A stretch of 21,337 nucleotides of DNA from Zygnema cylindricum. Taxonomy: Eukaryota > Streptophyta > Zygnematophyceae > Zygnematales > Zygnemataceae. The notes under the pieces were generated by a model, which worked only from the letters and a program-made list of their open reading frames with translations, did no database searches and had not been told where the DNA came from. Location: contig JBBHKE010001029.1 in the NCBI GenBank assembly GCA_037447655.1, forward strand, positions 64,001 through 85,337, given 5' to 3'. Shown in pieces: positions 1 through 8,899 of the stretch (the stretch's first letter is position 1; each line of letters opens with the position of its first letter). The position numbers were made by a program, and so were the translations under genes.

Positions 1-1
1 A

Positions 2-840
2 GCACCACCAGCAACTGCGTCAAGGGTTCAGATCGAAAGATCACAGTATGAAAGGTGGAACTACAAAGACAAGGTTGCTAAGCTTCTAATTCTTAAAAGT
101 GTAGCAAAGGGCATTGCCATTCCTTTTATGCATGTCAAATCTTCATCTCAGATTTGGATATCACTAGTTAACAAATATAAGAGTGGATCATTGCAGCAAC
201 AATAGTTGGCGGAAAATAAGATTGCAGCTTATACTTATAAAGGAGGAAGTATGAATAATTATTGCAATGATTTAGGAGTATATTTGGAGAGTTAGAGAGT
301 GTAGGTAACTCATGGTCTGATAGAGAAAAAGTGAACACATTAATGATGAAACTACCTGAAGAGTATGAAAATATCATTAACCGATAGCAAGACATAGGAG
401 ATAGCAATTGGAATTGGGATGACACAGTGGGAATGATTTTAGTGAAAAAAAGCACCATAGAGCTTAGGAGAGGGAGTCCAAGTGTTTAAGCATTGTCTGC
501 AGGAGCTGATTGGCGGAAGCGTGATGAGGAGAGAGGGAAAGATCCATATCGAAACCTTGGTGGAAGAGGACAAAGAGGTGGAAGATTTGATAGACAGGGG
601 AGAGGAACTTTTCGAGGAGGATTATGTCACTTCTGCAAGAAACCGGGACATTATATGGCAGATTGTGTCAGACTTGCAAATCTTCGACTGAAAGATGGTC
701 AAGGAACCTCAAAGGATGGAGGAAAGAAAAAAGCTTTCCTGACTCAAGTTGTTGATGAGGAAGTGGAAGAAAAAAATGAACCTTAAGAGGAGCTTGAGGA
801 GCTTCTTCTTAACCCGAAAAACACTGAAAAACATGTCAAC
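2..840 (+). pseudogene. copia-1 gag (capsid/nucleocapsid), 5'-truncated, broken
   Basis: Gag packages element RNA into virus-like particles in the cytoplasm. Reading starts in frame 2 at the window edge. The UBN2-type gag core is visible: SSSQIWISLVNKYKSGSLQQ, then YTYKGGSMNNYCNDLG, then REKVNTLMMKLPEEYENIIN. A TAG at about 209 replaces a Gln codon, a frameshift follows near 290, and another TAG at about 386 replaces a Trp. A further frameshift near 485 leads into the nucleocapsid part. That part is Arg/Gly-rich (GGRGQRGGRFDRQGRG) and ends in a perfect CCHC zinc knuckle, CHFCKKPGHYMADC, at 625-666. An acidic linker (EEVEEKNEP) follows, with a stop at 784-786 before the protease. The same order is seen in copia-2 gag. 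The N-terminal 60-100 residues are off the window. Confidence 0.88.
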
Positions 841-894
841 ATTCCAGGGAGAAAAAAGTGTGTTTTCGGAGGTAAGAGGGATCCACCCGAAGAT

Positions 895-1251
895 GGGTGG
901 ATCATAGACTCAGGGGCTTCAATGCATATGTGCCAAGTTAAGCGGCGGTTCACTAAACTAAGAAAGATCCCAACAATTGAGATAGAGTACGGAGATGGTA
1001 AAGTAGAAACCACAAGTCTTGTTGGAACTCTTGAATTGAAGGTTGTAGTTGATAGAAAGGCCTCAATTGTAACACTCTCAGACGTTCTTTACATTCCACA
1101 GCTTAGCAAGAACCTAGTCTCAACAGCTGTCCTAGATAAAAAGGAGTTTGAAACAGGAACTAGGAAAGGAATCTTCAGAGCAAGCTTTGATAATGAGGTT
1201 TATTTCATAGCTGAGAAGGGCAGTCAAGGAATGTTCAGAATTGTTCTTTGA
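895..1251 (+). pseudogene. copia-1 aspartic protease
   Basis: This is the retropepsin-like protease that cleaves the Gag-Pol polyprotein. The active-site motif WIIDSGASMHMC starts near 898, and DSGAS is the expected catalytic triad of a Ty1/copia protease. The reading frame is open through YGDGKVETTSLVGTLELKV and LSDVLYIPQLSKNLVST to the TGA at 1249-1251. The catalytic Asp is intact. It is in frame with the downstream integrase region, as in a single gag-pol ORF; the TGA replaces a sense codon just before a NEKSFLY segment that copia-2 keeps as NEKKKFYY. Confidence 0.88.
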
Positions 1252-2487
1252 AATGAAAAGAGTTTTCTCTACTCGTGTGCAAGTGAGATGATGCTTTGGC
1301 ATAAAAGGTTGGGGTATGTGCATCTAGATAGATTAAAGAAAATGAAGAAAAAGGGAATAGTGGAAGGTATTACGTTTGAAGATGATGAGACCTTTGATGA
1401 TTGTAGTGGATGTGCCCAAGGGAAGATTCATAGACTTCCATTTCCAAAGGCAACCACATTTAGGAGAGAGAAAGTATTAGATCTAGTTCACACTGATGTT
1501 TGGGGACCTGCTAGGTATGCTTCACATGGGGGGAAGAGATGGATGTTAACTATCAAAGATGATTGGTCTAGATACACGAAGGTATACTTTCTAAGACATA
1601 AGTCAAAGGTATTAAGATGTTTCAAAGAGTATAAAGTATAGAGTGAAAAGCTACATGAAACCTCAATAAAAGAGAAAAGAAGTGATAATGGGAAAGAATA
1701 CACCTCAAGGGAATTTAAAGAATATCTTAAAGAAGAAGGAATTCATCATGAGAAAACAGTTCCCTATAATCCTGAACAAAATGGAGTAGCAGAAAGAGTG
1801 AATATAACTTTAAGAGATATGTCCAGAAGTATGTTAACTGATAAGAGGATAGGGTTGCAGTTTTGGGCCGAGTCTATGAACTATGCTACTTTCATCAAAA
1901 ATAGAGTCATAACTTCAGCAAATAATGAGGAAACTCGGTATGAGAGGTGGACAAGAAAAAAGCCAGATTTGTCTAGTTTGAGAGTGTTCGGAAGTCAAGT
2001 CTATAGTTTGGATTCCGATAAGTCTAAATGGAAGTTAGAGGGGAGAGGAATGCTAGGATATCTTGTAGGATATAATGAGAGCACAAAAGAATACTGAGTG
2101 TATGACTTGAAAAAGAGAGATATAATTTTGGTAAAACATATAGTGCTGATGAATGAAGTGAAGTCCATTGATCCATTCAAATATAACAAGGAAGTCAAAA
2201 TCAGATTTGAAACGGATCAGTTTTCTGACTTTGACTTTGAAAATGAAGAGAAGGAAGATAGAGAAAAAGGAAAATCTACAGATCTACCAAAGAAGGAGGA
2301 AAGGACAACATCCGAAGCAACGCCACAATACAAAGTAGAAACCGATGAGGATTTTGAAGAGACACCGGAATTGGAAAATAGGGGAGCTGAAAATCTTCCT
2401 AAACGAAACCCAAGGATGCCTTCTATACCGGCTTCCGATTTTGAAGGGGGAAGAAGAAGTAGTAAACGACTTCAAGAAGACAAGTAA
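1252..2487 (+). pseudogene. copia-1 integrase with GAG-pre-integrase zinc domain and C-terminal linker
   Basis: Integrase inserts the cDNA into the nuclear genome. The N-terminal HHCC zinc finger is visible as MLWHKRLGYVHLDRLKKM followed by DCSGCAQGKIHRLPF. The catalytic core has the first Asp in DLVHTDVWGP (about 1482-1511), then DDWSRYTKVYFL, then the second Asp in RSDNGKEYTS (about 1680-1710), where a Gly is now Lys. The catalytic Glu is in NPEQNGVAERVN. The C-terminal part has FWAESMNYATFIKN and KPDLSSLRVFGSQVYSLD. Stops interrupt it at about 1639 (TAG for Trp, compare YKAWSEK in copia-2) and at 2095-2097 (TGA for Arg, compare GYRVYD). The acidic linker ends in [19 protein letters not shown], nearly identical in copia-2. 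Confidence 0.9.
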
Positions 2488-3494
2488 ATAACCAACTCAC
2501 AAAGATGTCTCACCCAAATGAACCTCAGACATACTTAGAGGCCATAAACACCCCAGAAAGTTGCCGGTGGATCACAGTTATAAATGAAGAAATGGCCTCT
2601 ATCATGGAAGCCAATACATGGGAGTTGGTAGAATGTCCACCAAACCGAAAACCGATCGGATGTAAGTGTGTTTTAAAACTTAAATTAAACCCCAATAATA
2701 CCATTGAGAGGTACAAAGCTAGGTTAGTTGCAAAAAGTTATACTCAGAAAGAGGGGATAGACTACGAAGAAACCTTTGCACCTGTAGTCAAATTTCTTTC
2801 TGTTAGAATCCTTTTAAGTATAGCTGCAGTAGAGGATATGGAAATCCAAATCCACTAGAAGGATATTAAAACGGCTTTTTTGCACGGAGAGTTAGAAGAA
2901 GAAATTTACATGAGGCAACCGGAAGGATTCGTGGAAAGTGGGGATAAAAGCAAGGTTTGTAAACTGATAAAATCACTCTATGGGCTTAAGCAAGCCCCGC
3001 GACAATGGAATATAAAGCTAGACGAATTTCTGACAGGTTTGGGGTATATCAAAATTAGTTCAGATCACTCTATATATTTATTTGAGGATGAGAATGGAGT
3101 GATATTTATTGCAATATATGTGGATGATTTGTTGTTCTTAAGCAAGTCCTTTGATAAAATTAACAAACTAAAATAGGATCTTAGAAGCAGTTTTGATATG
3201 AAAGATCTCGGAGAAGCAAAGTATATTTTGGGAATTCAGATGGAGAGAGATAAAGGCAATAGAATTATAAGACTCACTCAAAAAGAAACAATCGGTAATA
3301 TGCTAGAAAAATTACAGATGGAAAAGGCAAATGGATGTACTACTCCTATGGATTTGAAAAAGTGTCTAAGGGGAGTGATGAGATAGGAATATTGATCATT
3401 AATGATGAGATGGATGAGATAGAAAGATAATTTATGGAAAATATTCCTTATCGGCAGATTGAAGGCATTTTAATTTATTTTATGAACTGTACCC
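2488..3494 (+). pseudogene. copia-1 reverse transcriptase, interrupted by the copia-2 insertion
   Basis: This is the copia-type reverse transcriptase (RVT_2 family) that copies element RNA into cDNA. After a frameshift near 2490 the frame reads [20 protein letters not shown], then [20 protein letters not shown], then [40 protein letters not shown] and KDIKTAFLHGELEEEIYMRQ follow. SLYGLKQAPRQWN and the catalytic box YVDDLL (3117-3134) are intact. Stops lie at about 2857 (TAG) and 3174 (TAG), and the frame is lost after 3386. The fragment ends in YFMNCT at 3494, and the continuation RPDIAAAVGVLSRSLN begins at 9931. This proves that one gene was split by copia-2. Confidence 0.92.
3490..3494. repeat. 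Target site duplication TACCC, left copy (copia-2)
   Basis: TACCC directly precedes the TG that starts the left copia-2 LTR. It is identical to 9926-9930, directly after the right LTR. Removing the insertion and one copy restores an uninterrupted copia-1 reading frame across the site (NCT joined to RPD). Confidence 0.93.
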
Positions 3495-4540
3495 TGAAAC
3501 TCTGAGACCTCCATAAGTCCTCAGAGTGGACAGCTTCCAAGAAGCCTCTAGGATAATCCTGACCCCTTTGTGTTTCAGCAAAAATAACTGCCACCCTGGC
3601 AGACAAAAACCCTGACCACTTGCACCCTTCTGAATGCAAGACTCCTTTGAGTCGGTAGCAAAAAGAATCTCTGAATTTGCTCCCCTGAGCAGTAAGTTAT
3701 GGAGGGTCAAAGTTGACCTTTTGTACAGAAGCTCTCTGGGAGAGGGGGTCCTATCTTCTAATTTTTCTAAGTCCTATCTCTCTCACAGACTCTATTTACT
3801 GATGTACAAAACCAATCAGAATTGAGTTCCGTACGCAAAAATACAGCTACCGGTGTCCTTTATGTACGGACATTGTACGACATGGCCAAAATGTCGACAC
3901 ATGTCAAATCCGGATTCGGTGCCATAATCTCCGGAGATTCCACAATCCAACGGAATTTCGCCACGCGTCATCCGATGTGGCGATGGCCACAAACCGCCGA
4001 AATCTTCCTCCGCGATCTCGGCGCTAATCCCGGCCGTTTGATTAAATTCGGATCTAATCGTAGCCGTAATAAATACATGCGCGGTATTTGTTTCACTTAC
4101 GAAACAAATGCGCGGTATTGATTTTTATCCGTACCGTAATTCGTACATTATATACTACTGGATCTATGTATCCCGTAATCCATAACAGTTAAATGATTTA
4201 TCGTACGTATACGTATTTAAATAAATATCAAACTATATAATATGTAACACTATTGCTAGACTTAACGGCTAAGGCTACCGGCTATTTCCTGTCTGCCGGC
4301 CGGTAGGTACAAGGATCAAATCCTGCCGCCGGCACATACCTTTTAAATAAATAAACCCTAATATAAAATTCCCGTAAACCTCAGGATAGCCAAGGTAGCC
4401 ATGGCTCTAGCTTCCTCTCCAATTTCTCAGTGACTGCGACAAGTTTGAGAGTTGGAGAGAGAAGTTAGAGATAGACTGCCTCGACTTCTATATTTCTTTT
4501 CATACCTAGAAAATACTAATAAAAACCATTAGTTTCTACC
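3495..4540 (-). repeat. copia-2 3' LTR (left copy)
   Basis: This direct repeat matches 8880-9925. On the plus strand it starts TGAAACTCTG and ends CTAC followed by C, where the right copy has A. The expected TG at the element-sense start of this LTR has therefore become GG. It contains the 72-codon LTR reading frame (3710 down to 3495), the ATG 20 nt from the LTR end (3514), a GACTC/GAGTC hairpin (3640-3653), a damaged copy of the CCAAT inverted repeat (3804-3834) and a tRNA-like segment (4257-4334). Confidence 0.94.
4257..4334 (+). other. tRNA-like A-box/B-box segment, antisense to copia-2 3' LTR
   Basis: On the plus strand (antisense to the element), GACTTAACGGCTAAGGC resembles a tRNA D-arm/A-box. 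About 45 nt later GGATCAAATCC resembles a B-box (GGTTCRANNCC). The spacing and order match a class II (Leu/Ser-like) tRNA, but no good acceptor stem is seen. The same arrangement occurs in LTR-1 and LTR-5, always antisense. This is weak evidence for a tRNA-derived or polymerase III-type signal. Confidence 0.35.
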
Positions 4541-4551
4541 CTCCCCTTATT
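4541..4551 (-). other. copia-2 polypurine tract
   Basis: On the minus strand the sequence AATAAGGGGAG lies directly before the 3' LTR, 3 nt or less from the end of the tail that follows the pol stop at 4554-4556. The same AAGGGGAG core precedes the copia-1 3' LTR (10551-10561). It primes plus-strand cDNA synthesis. Confidence 0.85.
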
Positions 4552-4553
4552 TT

Positions 4554-5236
4554 CTAGTCAATCTTTAATTTCATACCACACTTCTCCCTGCAAAAAATTA
4601 GCTTAGGGGAAGGCACAGGTTTGGTCATCATATCTGCTACCATCTCACTATCTGGTTTGTACTCTAAACTGATTATTTTGTTTTCTACTTTCTCTCTAAC
4701 AAAGCTGAGCTGATGTCCATGTGTTTGGCTTTAAAATGATGTTTAGGATTGGCAGAAATAGCAATTGCTGCCTGATTATCATAAAAACTTTTCTGCACAC
4801 CACTCTTAAGGTGACCAAGCTCATCAATCAAAGACTTGACCCACATCAATTATTTTACAGCCGAGCAAGAGGCCATATACTCAGCCTCCATGGTGGATTG
4901 AGCAATAACTCTTTGCTGTTTGCTACTCCAACAGCAAGCCCCATCACCCACATATAATACATATCCAGAAGTGCATCTCCTCATCGGAGCATCACCATAA
5001 CTGGCATCACTCCAAGTAGTGATGTCTGTATTCTCCCCACCCAAATGCAACCATATATCCCTAGTTCCTATCAAATATCTAAGGACTCTCTTAGCTGCCT
5101 CCCAATCCTTCTTAGTGGGAGCATTTAGACTTCTACTCAGCACTCCTACTGCTGCAGCTAAATCCGGCCGGGTACAATTCATAAAATAGATTAGATTTCC
5201 CACTACTTGCCTGTAAAGAATAGTCTGCATGAACTT
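4554..5236 (-). pseudogene. copia-2 RNase H and pol C-terminus
   Basis: The copia RNase H removes the RNA template during cDNA synthesis. It begins YRQVVGNLIYFMNCTRPDLA, then WEAAKRVLRYLIGTRDIWLH. The catalytic residues are in TTWSDASYGD (Asp), QSTMEAEYMA (Glu) and YDNQAAI (Asp). A TAA at 4847-4849 follows CSAVK, and the frame continues through LMWVKSLIDELG, SANPKHHFKAKHMD and, after a 1-bp deletion near 4700, to MMTKPVPSPKLIF and KLKID before the TAG at 4554-4556. copia-1 has the same C-terminus ending KLKSD. Confidence 0.88.
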
Positions 5237-6000
5237 CTATTCTTCAGGAAATAATTCCTCGTCTAAGACTATGACTCCTTCTTCCTCACTTCCCTTCTTA
5301 AACTCCATTGGAGTTGTACAACTATTAGCTTTATCCAATTGAAATTTTTCAAGCATGTTCCCTATTGCTTCCTTTTGAGTGAGTCTTATAATTTTCCTTT
5401 TTCGGTCTCTCTCTACTTGAATTCCCAAAATATATTTTGCTTCTCCCATATCTTTCATTTCAAATCTCCGTTTAAGATCGGTTTTCAATTAATTAATTTT
5501 TTCTATTGATTTACTTAAAACAAGCAAATCATCAACATAAATTGCAATAAATAAAAAACCTTCCTCATCTTCGAAAATATAGATTGAGTGATCTGAGCTG
5601 ATTCGAATATATCCCAGACCGGTAAGAAACACATCAAGCTTGTTATTCCATCGTCGAGGCGCCTGTTTCAAACCATAAAGAGTTTTAATCAGCCTGCATA
5701 CCTTACTCTCCTCTCCTTCCTCCACAAATCATTCGGGTTGTCGCATGAAGATCTCCTCTTCCAATTCTCCATGCAAAAAGGCTTTCTTGATGTCCATCTG
5801 ATGCACTTCCATGTCTTCCGCTGCTGCTAAACTGAGAAGTATGCGGACAGAGGGAAATCTGACCACCGGGCAAAGGTTTCCTCGTAGTTAATTCCTTCCT
5901 TTTGTGAAAATCCCTTTGCCACTAATCTGGCCTTGTAGCGCTCGATTGTGTTATCTGGGTTCAGATTTAATTTGAAAACCCACTTACAACCGATTGGTTT
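5237..6000 (-). pseudogene. copia-2 reverse transcriptase
   Basis: After a stop at 6000-5998 the frame reads [20 protein letters not shown] and [21 protein letters not shown] frameshift near 5870 follows the ETFA motif. The second half has AFLHGELEEEIFMRQPE, a TGA near 5730 for Gly, then SKVCRLIKTLYGLKQAPRRW and the intact catalytic box YVDDLL (5522-5539). A TAA at 5486-5488 precedes LKTDLKRRFEMKDMGEAKYI, which copia-1 shares almost residue for residue. The catalytic aspartates are preserved, and the damage is confined to about five nonsense or frameshift changes. Confidence 0.9.
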
Positions 6001-7424
6001 TCAGTTAGGTGGACAGTCCACCAGCTCCCAAGTATCGGCTGCCATGATTGAAGCCATCTCCTCATTGATAGCTGTCTTCCACCGGTTTCTTTCTAGACAA
6101 GTCATCGCCTCTCCATAAGTTTGAGGTTCATCTTGATGAGATAGTTTAGTTACCTTGTTATTAACCTGTTTTTCTTGCAGTCTTTTGCTACTTCTCCTCC
6201 CCCCCTCAAAATCTGAGGCCGGAATAGATGGTTCTTGTGGTTTCTTTCGAACAAACTCGGCTTCTCCCCTATCCCTTGATTCCGAATCAATTTCCACCAC
6301 ATCTTCCGTTTCGAGTAGAGTTGTCACTGGAGTTTCCACAGCCGAGTCGTTTTTGGTCTGATTTAATCCTGCAAGAATGTCATCTTCTCTAAAACCTGGA
6401 TAGTTAGGAAGCTCAAAGTCATCGGAATTTTGTGACTCAAATCTGATTTTTACTGACTTCGTATATTTGAAGGGATCCACAGACTTTCCTTCGTCCATAA
6501 CTACTAGATGCTTTACTAAGATTATATCTTCCCTTTTTAGATCATAAACTCTATATCCTTTAACATCTTCATCATATCCTAATAAGTATCCCGGTTTTCC
6601 TTTAGGATCTAGCTTCAATTGGACCGATCAGTATCTAGACTGAACACTTGACTGCCGAAAACCTTTAAGTGAGATATGTCTGGTTTCCGGCCTGTCCATC
6701 TCTCATAAGGTGTTTGATCTTTTATAGCTGAAGTAAGAACTTCATTTTTGAGGTAATTAGCACAGTTCATTGCTTCTACCCAAAACCTTTTTCCTATCTT
6801 TTTATCCGACAACATAGTTCTAGCACTATCACTTAGTATTCTATTTAACCTTTCAGCTACCCCATTCTGTTCCGGATTTTATGGAACTGTCTTTTGGTGT
6901 TGGACCCCATCTTCCCTCAGAAAATCCTCAAACATGTTAGAAGTATACTCTCCACCATTGTCACTCCTTACTCTCTTGATTGGATTTTCATGGAGTTTTT
7001 CGCTCCATGCTTTATATTGACTAAAACATTCCTGAGCTTCTGACTTGTTTTTCAAAAAATACACCCGGGAATACCGAGACCAATCATCAGTTATAGTCAT
7101 CATAAATCTCTTCCTCCCCGGTGAGGGCACTCTAGCCGGTCCCCAAACATATGTGTGTACTAGATCTAGATTTTTTTCTCCCTTATAGGTGGCTGTTTTA
7201 GAAAAGGGTAATCTGTGTGATTTACCTTGAGCACATCCACTACAATCACTAATATCATCATTCTCACTGAACTGAATCCCTTCCACCACTCCCATCTTTT
7301 TCATCTCTCTTAACTTATCTAGATTCACATGCCCAAGCCTCTTATGCCACATCATAATATCATGAACACCAGTATAATAAAATTTCTTCTTTTCATTACT
7401 TAAGATCAGCCTAAACATCCCATG
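6001..7424 (-). pseudogene. copia-2 integrase and C-terminal linker, first catalytic Asp changed
   Basis: The zinc-binding N-terminus (MMWHKRLGHVNLDKLREM, CSGCAQGKSHRLPF) is intact. In the core, DLVHTYVWGP has Tyr (codon at 7149-7151) where copia-1 and the family have the first catalytic Asp. The second Asp (VRSDNGGEYTS) and the Glu (NPEQNGVAERLN) remain. A TAA replaces a Tyr at about 6890, and a frameshift near 6617 splits KVFGSQVFSLDTD from KPGYLLGYDEDVKGYRVYDL. The linker ends in [19 protein letters not shown], shared with copia-1, and runs into the first RT residues [20 protein letters not shown]. The Asp-to-Tyr change alone would be expected to abolish strand transfer. Confidence 0.88.
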
Positions 7425-7751
7425 TCTACCTTTCTCAGCAATGAAATAGACATCCTCCTCAAAACTAGCAGTAAAGACTCCTTCCCTAATGCTAGTGAAA
7501 AAACCCTTATCATCTTATAGAGATGTAGAGATAAGATTTTTGTTCAGCTCTGGAATAAACAATACATCGGAGAATGTTAATATGGATGTCTTTCATTCTA
7601 CTAACACTTTCAAATCTACTGATCCCACAAGAGTAGTGGTGACTATCCTCCCATCTCCGTACTCTATCCCTACGTTGGTAATCTTTTTTATCTTAGTGAA
7701 CAGGTGTCTATCCTTACACATGTGTATGGAGGCACCTGAATCTACAATCTA
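7425..7751 (-). pseudogene. copia-2 aspartic protease
   Basis: The active site reads IVDSGASIHMC from about 7748. The Trp before it, conserved in copia-1 as WIIDSGAS, has become TAG. YGDGRIVTTTLVGSVDLKVL and FSDVLFIPELNKNLIST follow, interrupted by TGA and TAG/TAA codons near 7590 and 7517. Then comes VYFIAEKGRHGMFRLIL, which joins the integrase zinc domain. The catalytic Asp is intact. Divergence from copia-1 is moderate and spread along the domain. Confidence 0.85.
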
Positions 7752-8899
7752 GCGTGCTTCACCTTTCAATCCACCGTAAGCACATTTCTGCATTCGTGGA
7801 ATTTCGACCTCATTTTTCGCCTCCAACTCCTCAATCAAAAGGAGCTCATCGTCCTCGTCCTCGGATTCCGCCTCAAGTACCTCTGTGACAAGGGCCTTTT
7901 TCTTTCCTCTCAGGGTACCACCGATCTGCCCCTCCTTTAACCGAAGCTCGGTTAGCTTAGTGCACTCTGCCATATAGTGCCCCGGTTTCTTACAAAAATG
8001 ACATAAACCTTTGGGAGCCCTAGGTTCGAACGCGTCGGCCTGTTTTTTCTGCTCCCTACCCCAATAGTTTTCGACCGGTTTTCAGGAATCCTTGTTCCTC
8101 CAATCAGTCGCTATTGCCAAGGCTTGGCCACTCTTTCCTCCCCTTCGGATCTCAATTATATTCTCTCAAACGAGAATCATCCTTACCACTGAGTTCCATA
8201 TCCACCTTGAGTCCGGCAAGTCTTGCACACGGTTGACTATGTCTCGAACTCATTAGGTAACTTCATCAGTAAACAGTTAACCTTTTCTTTTTCACTAAAA
8301 TCTTTTCCCGCACTGTGTAGCTCCATGAAGAGTGTAGCAAGCTCATTGCAAAAATCCAACATATTTCCCCCTTTGTATACATACTCCTTAACTTTCTGAT
8401 CAGCCAACTGTTGTTGCTGAATCGTACCACTTCGGTACATCTCTATGAGAGCCATCCAAAGATCGGATGCCCTTTCTACCTGCAAATGAGGACATGCAAG
8501 TCCTTGAGTGAGATGGCGTAGGATGAAGTGCTTTGCCGCCATATTGTTGAAGTCCCCGGTTTCAGTATCATTCTCCTCGTTCCTCGGAATACGCGACATG
8601 AATGTCGAACCAGTTGCTATTGGTGTGGTCGTCTCCTTCTCCTTTCCTTTGTCCACCACCTCTCCTTCTTTTGTTTCCCCCGTTGAAGGTGGGTCCTCTT
8701 TTCTGGTGAATCTGGTTCCTCCAAACCCTGGAGGAATTCCAAGACTTGATGGACGCCCCAACCGTCCACTCACTATCCCCCAAAACCTTTTTTCGCATAG
8801 AGCTCTTATCATCATACTTTCCCAGTATATGAAGCCAGTTCCATTAAAGATTTGTACCCTAAAGGGTGGGCCCATAACCTGAAACTTTGTGACCTCCAT
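7752..8899 (-). pseudogene. copia-2 gag with CCHC zinc knuckle; start codon inside the LTR
   Basis: The longest open frame starts at ATG 8899, which is 20 nt inside the 5' LTR. It reads MEVTKFQVMGPPFRVQIFNG, with a second Met at 8875 that lies in the primer-binding site. The start MGPPxRVxIxNGTxFIYWExMM is also found in copia-4, so gag coding is real this early. A Pro/Gly- and charge-rich segment (residues 45-110) precedes the UBN2-like core (residues 121-220). That core contains LWMALIEMYRSGTIQQQQLA, YVYKGGNMLDFCNELATL and REKVN-like EKEKVNCLLMKLPNEFET. A TAG at 8237-8239 stops it, and about 230 bp of eroded sequence follow. The zinc knuckle CHFCKKPGHYMAEC lies at 7962-8003, followed by an acidic linker (EAESEDEDDELLLIEELEAK) to 7752. 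The corresponding copia-1 part shows the same architecture. Confidence 0.88.

Larger units (their letters stand above)
4554..8899 (-). pseudogene. copia-2 gag-pol polyprotein, broken
   Basis: A single gag-pol reading frame of roughly 1440 codons is inferred. It runs from an ATG inside the LTR (8899), through the primer-binding site, to a TAG at 4554-4556. It is interrupted by stops or frameshifts at about 8237, 8236-8004, 7750, 7590, 7517, 6890, 6617, 5998, 5870, 5730, 5488, 5236, 4849 and 4640. Many of the stops are one transition away from Gln, Arg or Trp codons conserved in copia-1. The domain order gag, protease, integrase, reverse transcriptase, RNase H is diagnostic of Ty1/copia. Domain details are given in separate entries. 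Confidence 0.92.

Noticed and set aside
3822-4121. 99-codon plus-strand frame
   Set aside because: It lies within the copia-2 LTR, antisense to the element. The right LTR copy does not keep it open, and it has no protein similarity.
6155-6361. Plus-strand 68-codon frame with a hydrophobic start that looks like a signal peptide
   Set aside because: It is antisense to the copia-2 integrase linker, which is conserved with copia-1 on the coding strand.
8508-8882. 124-codon plus-strand frame
   Set aside because: It is the antisense shadow of copia-2 gag, which has clear domain matches on the minus strand.
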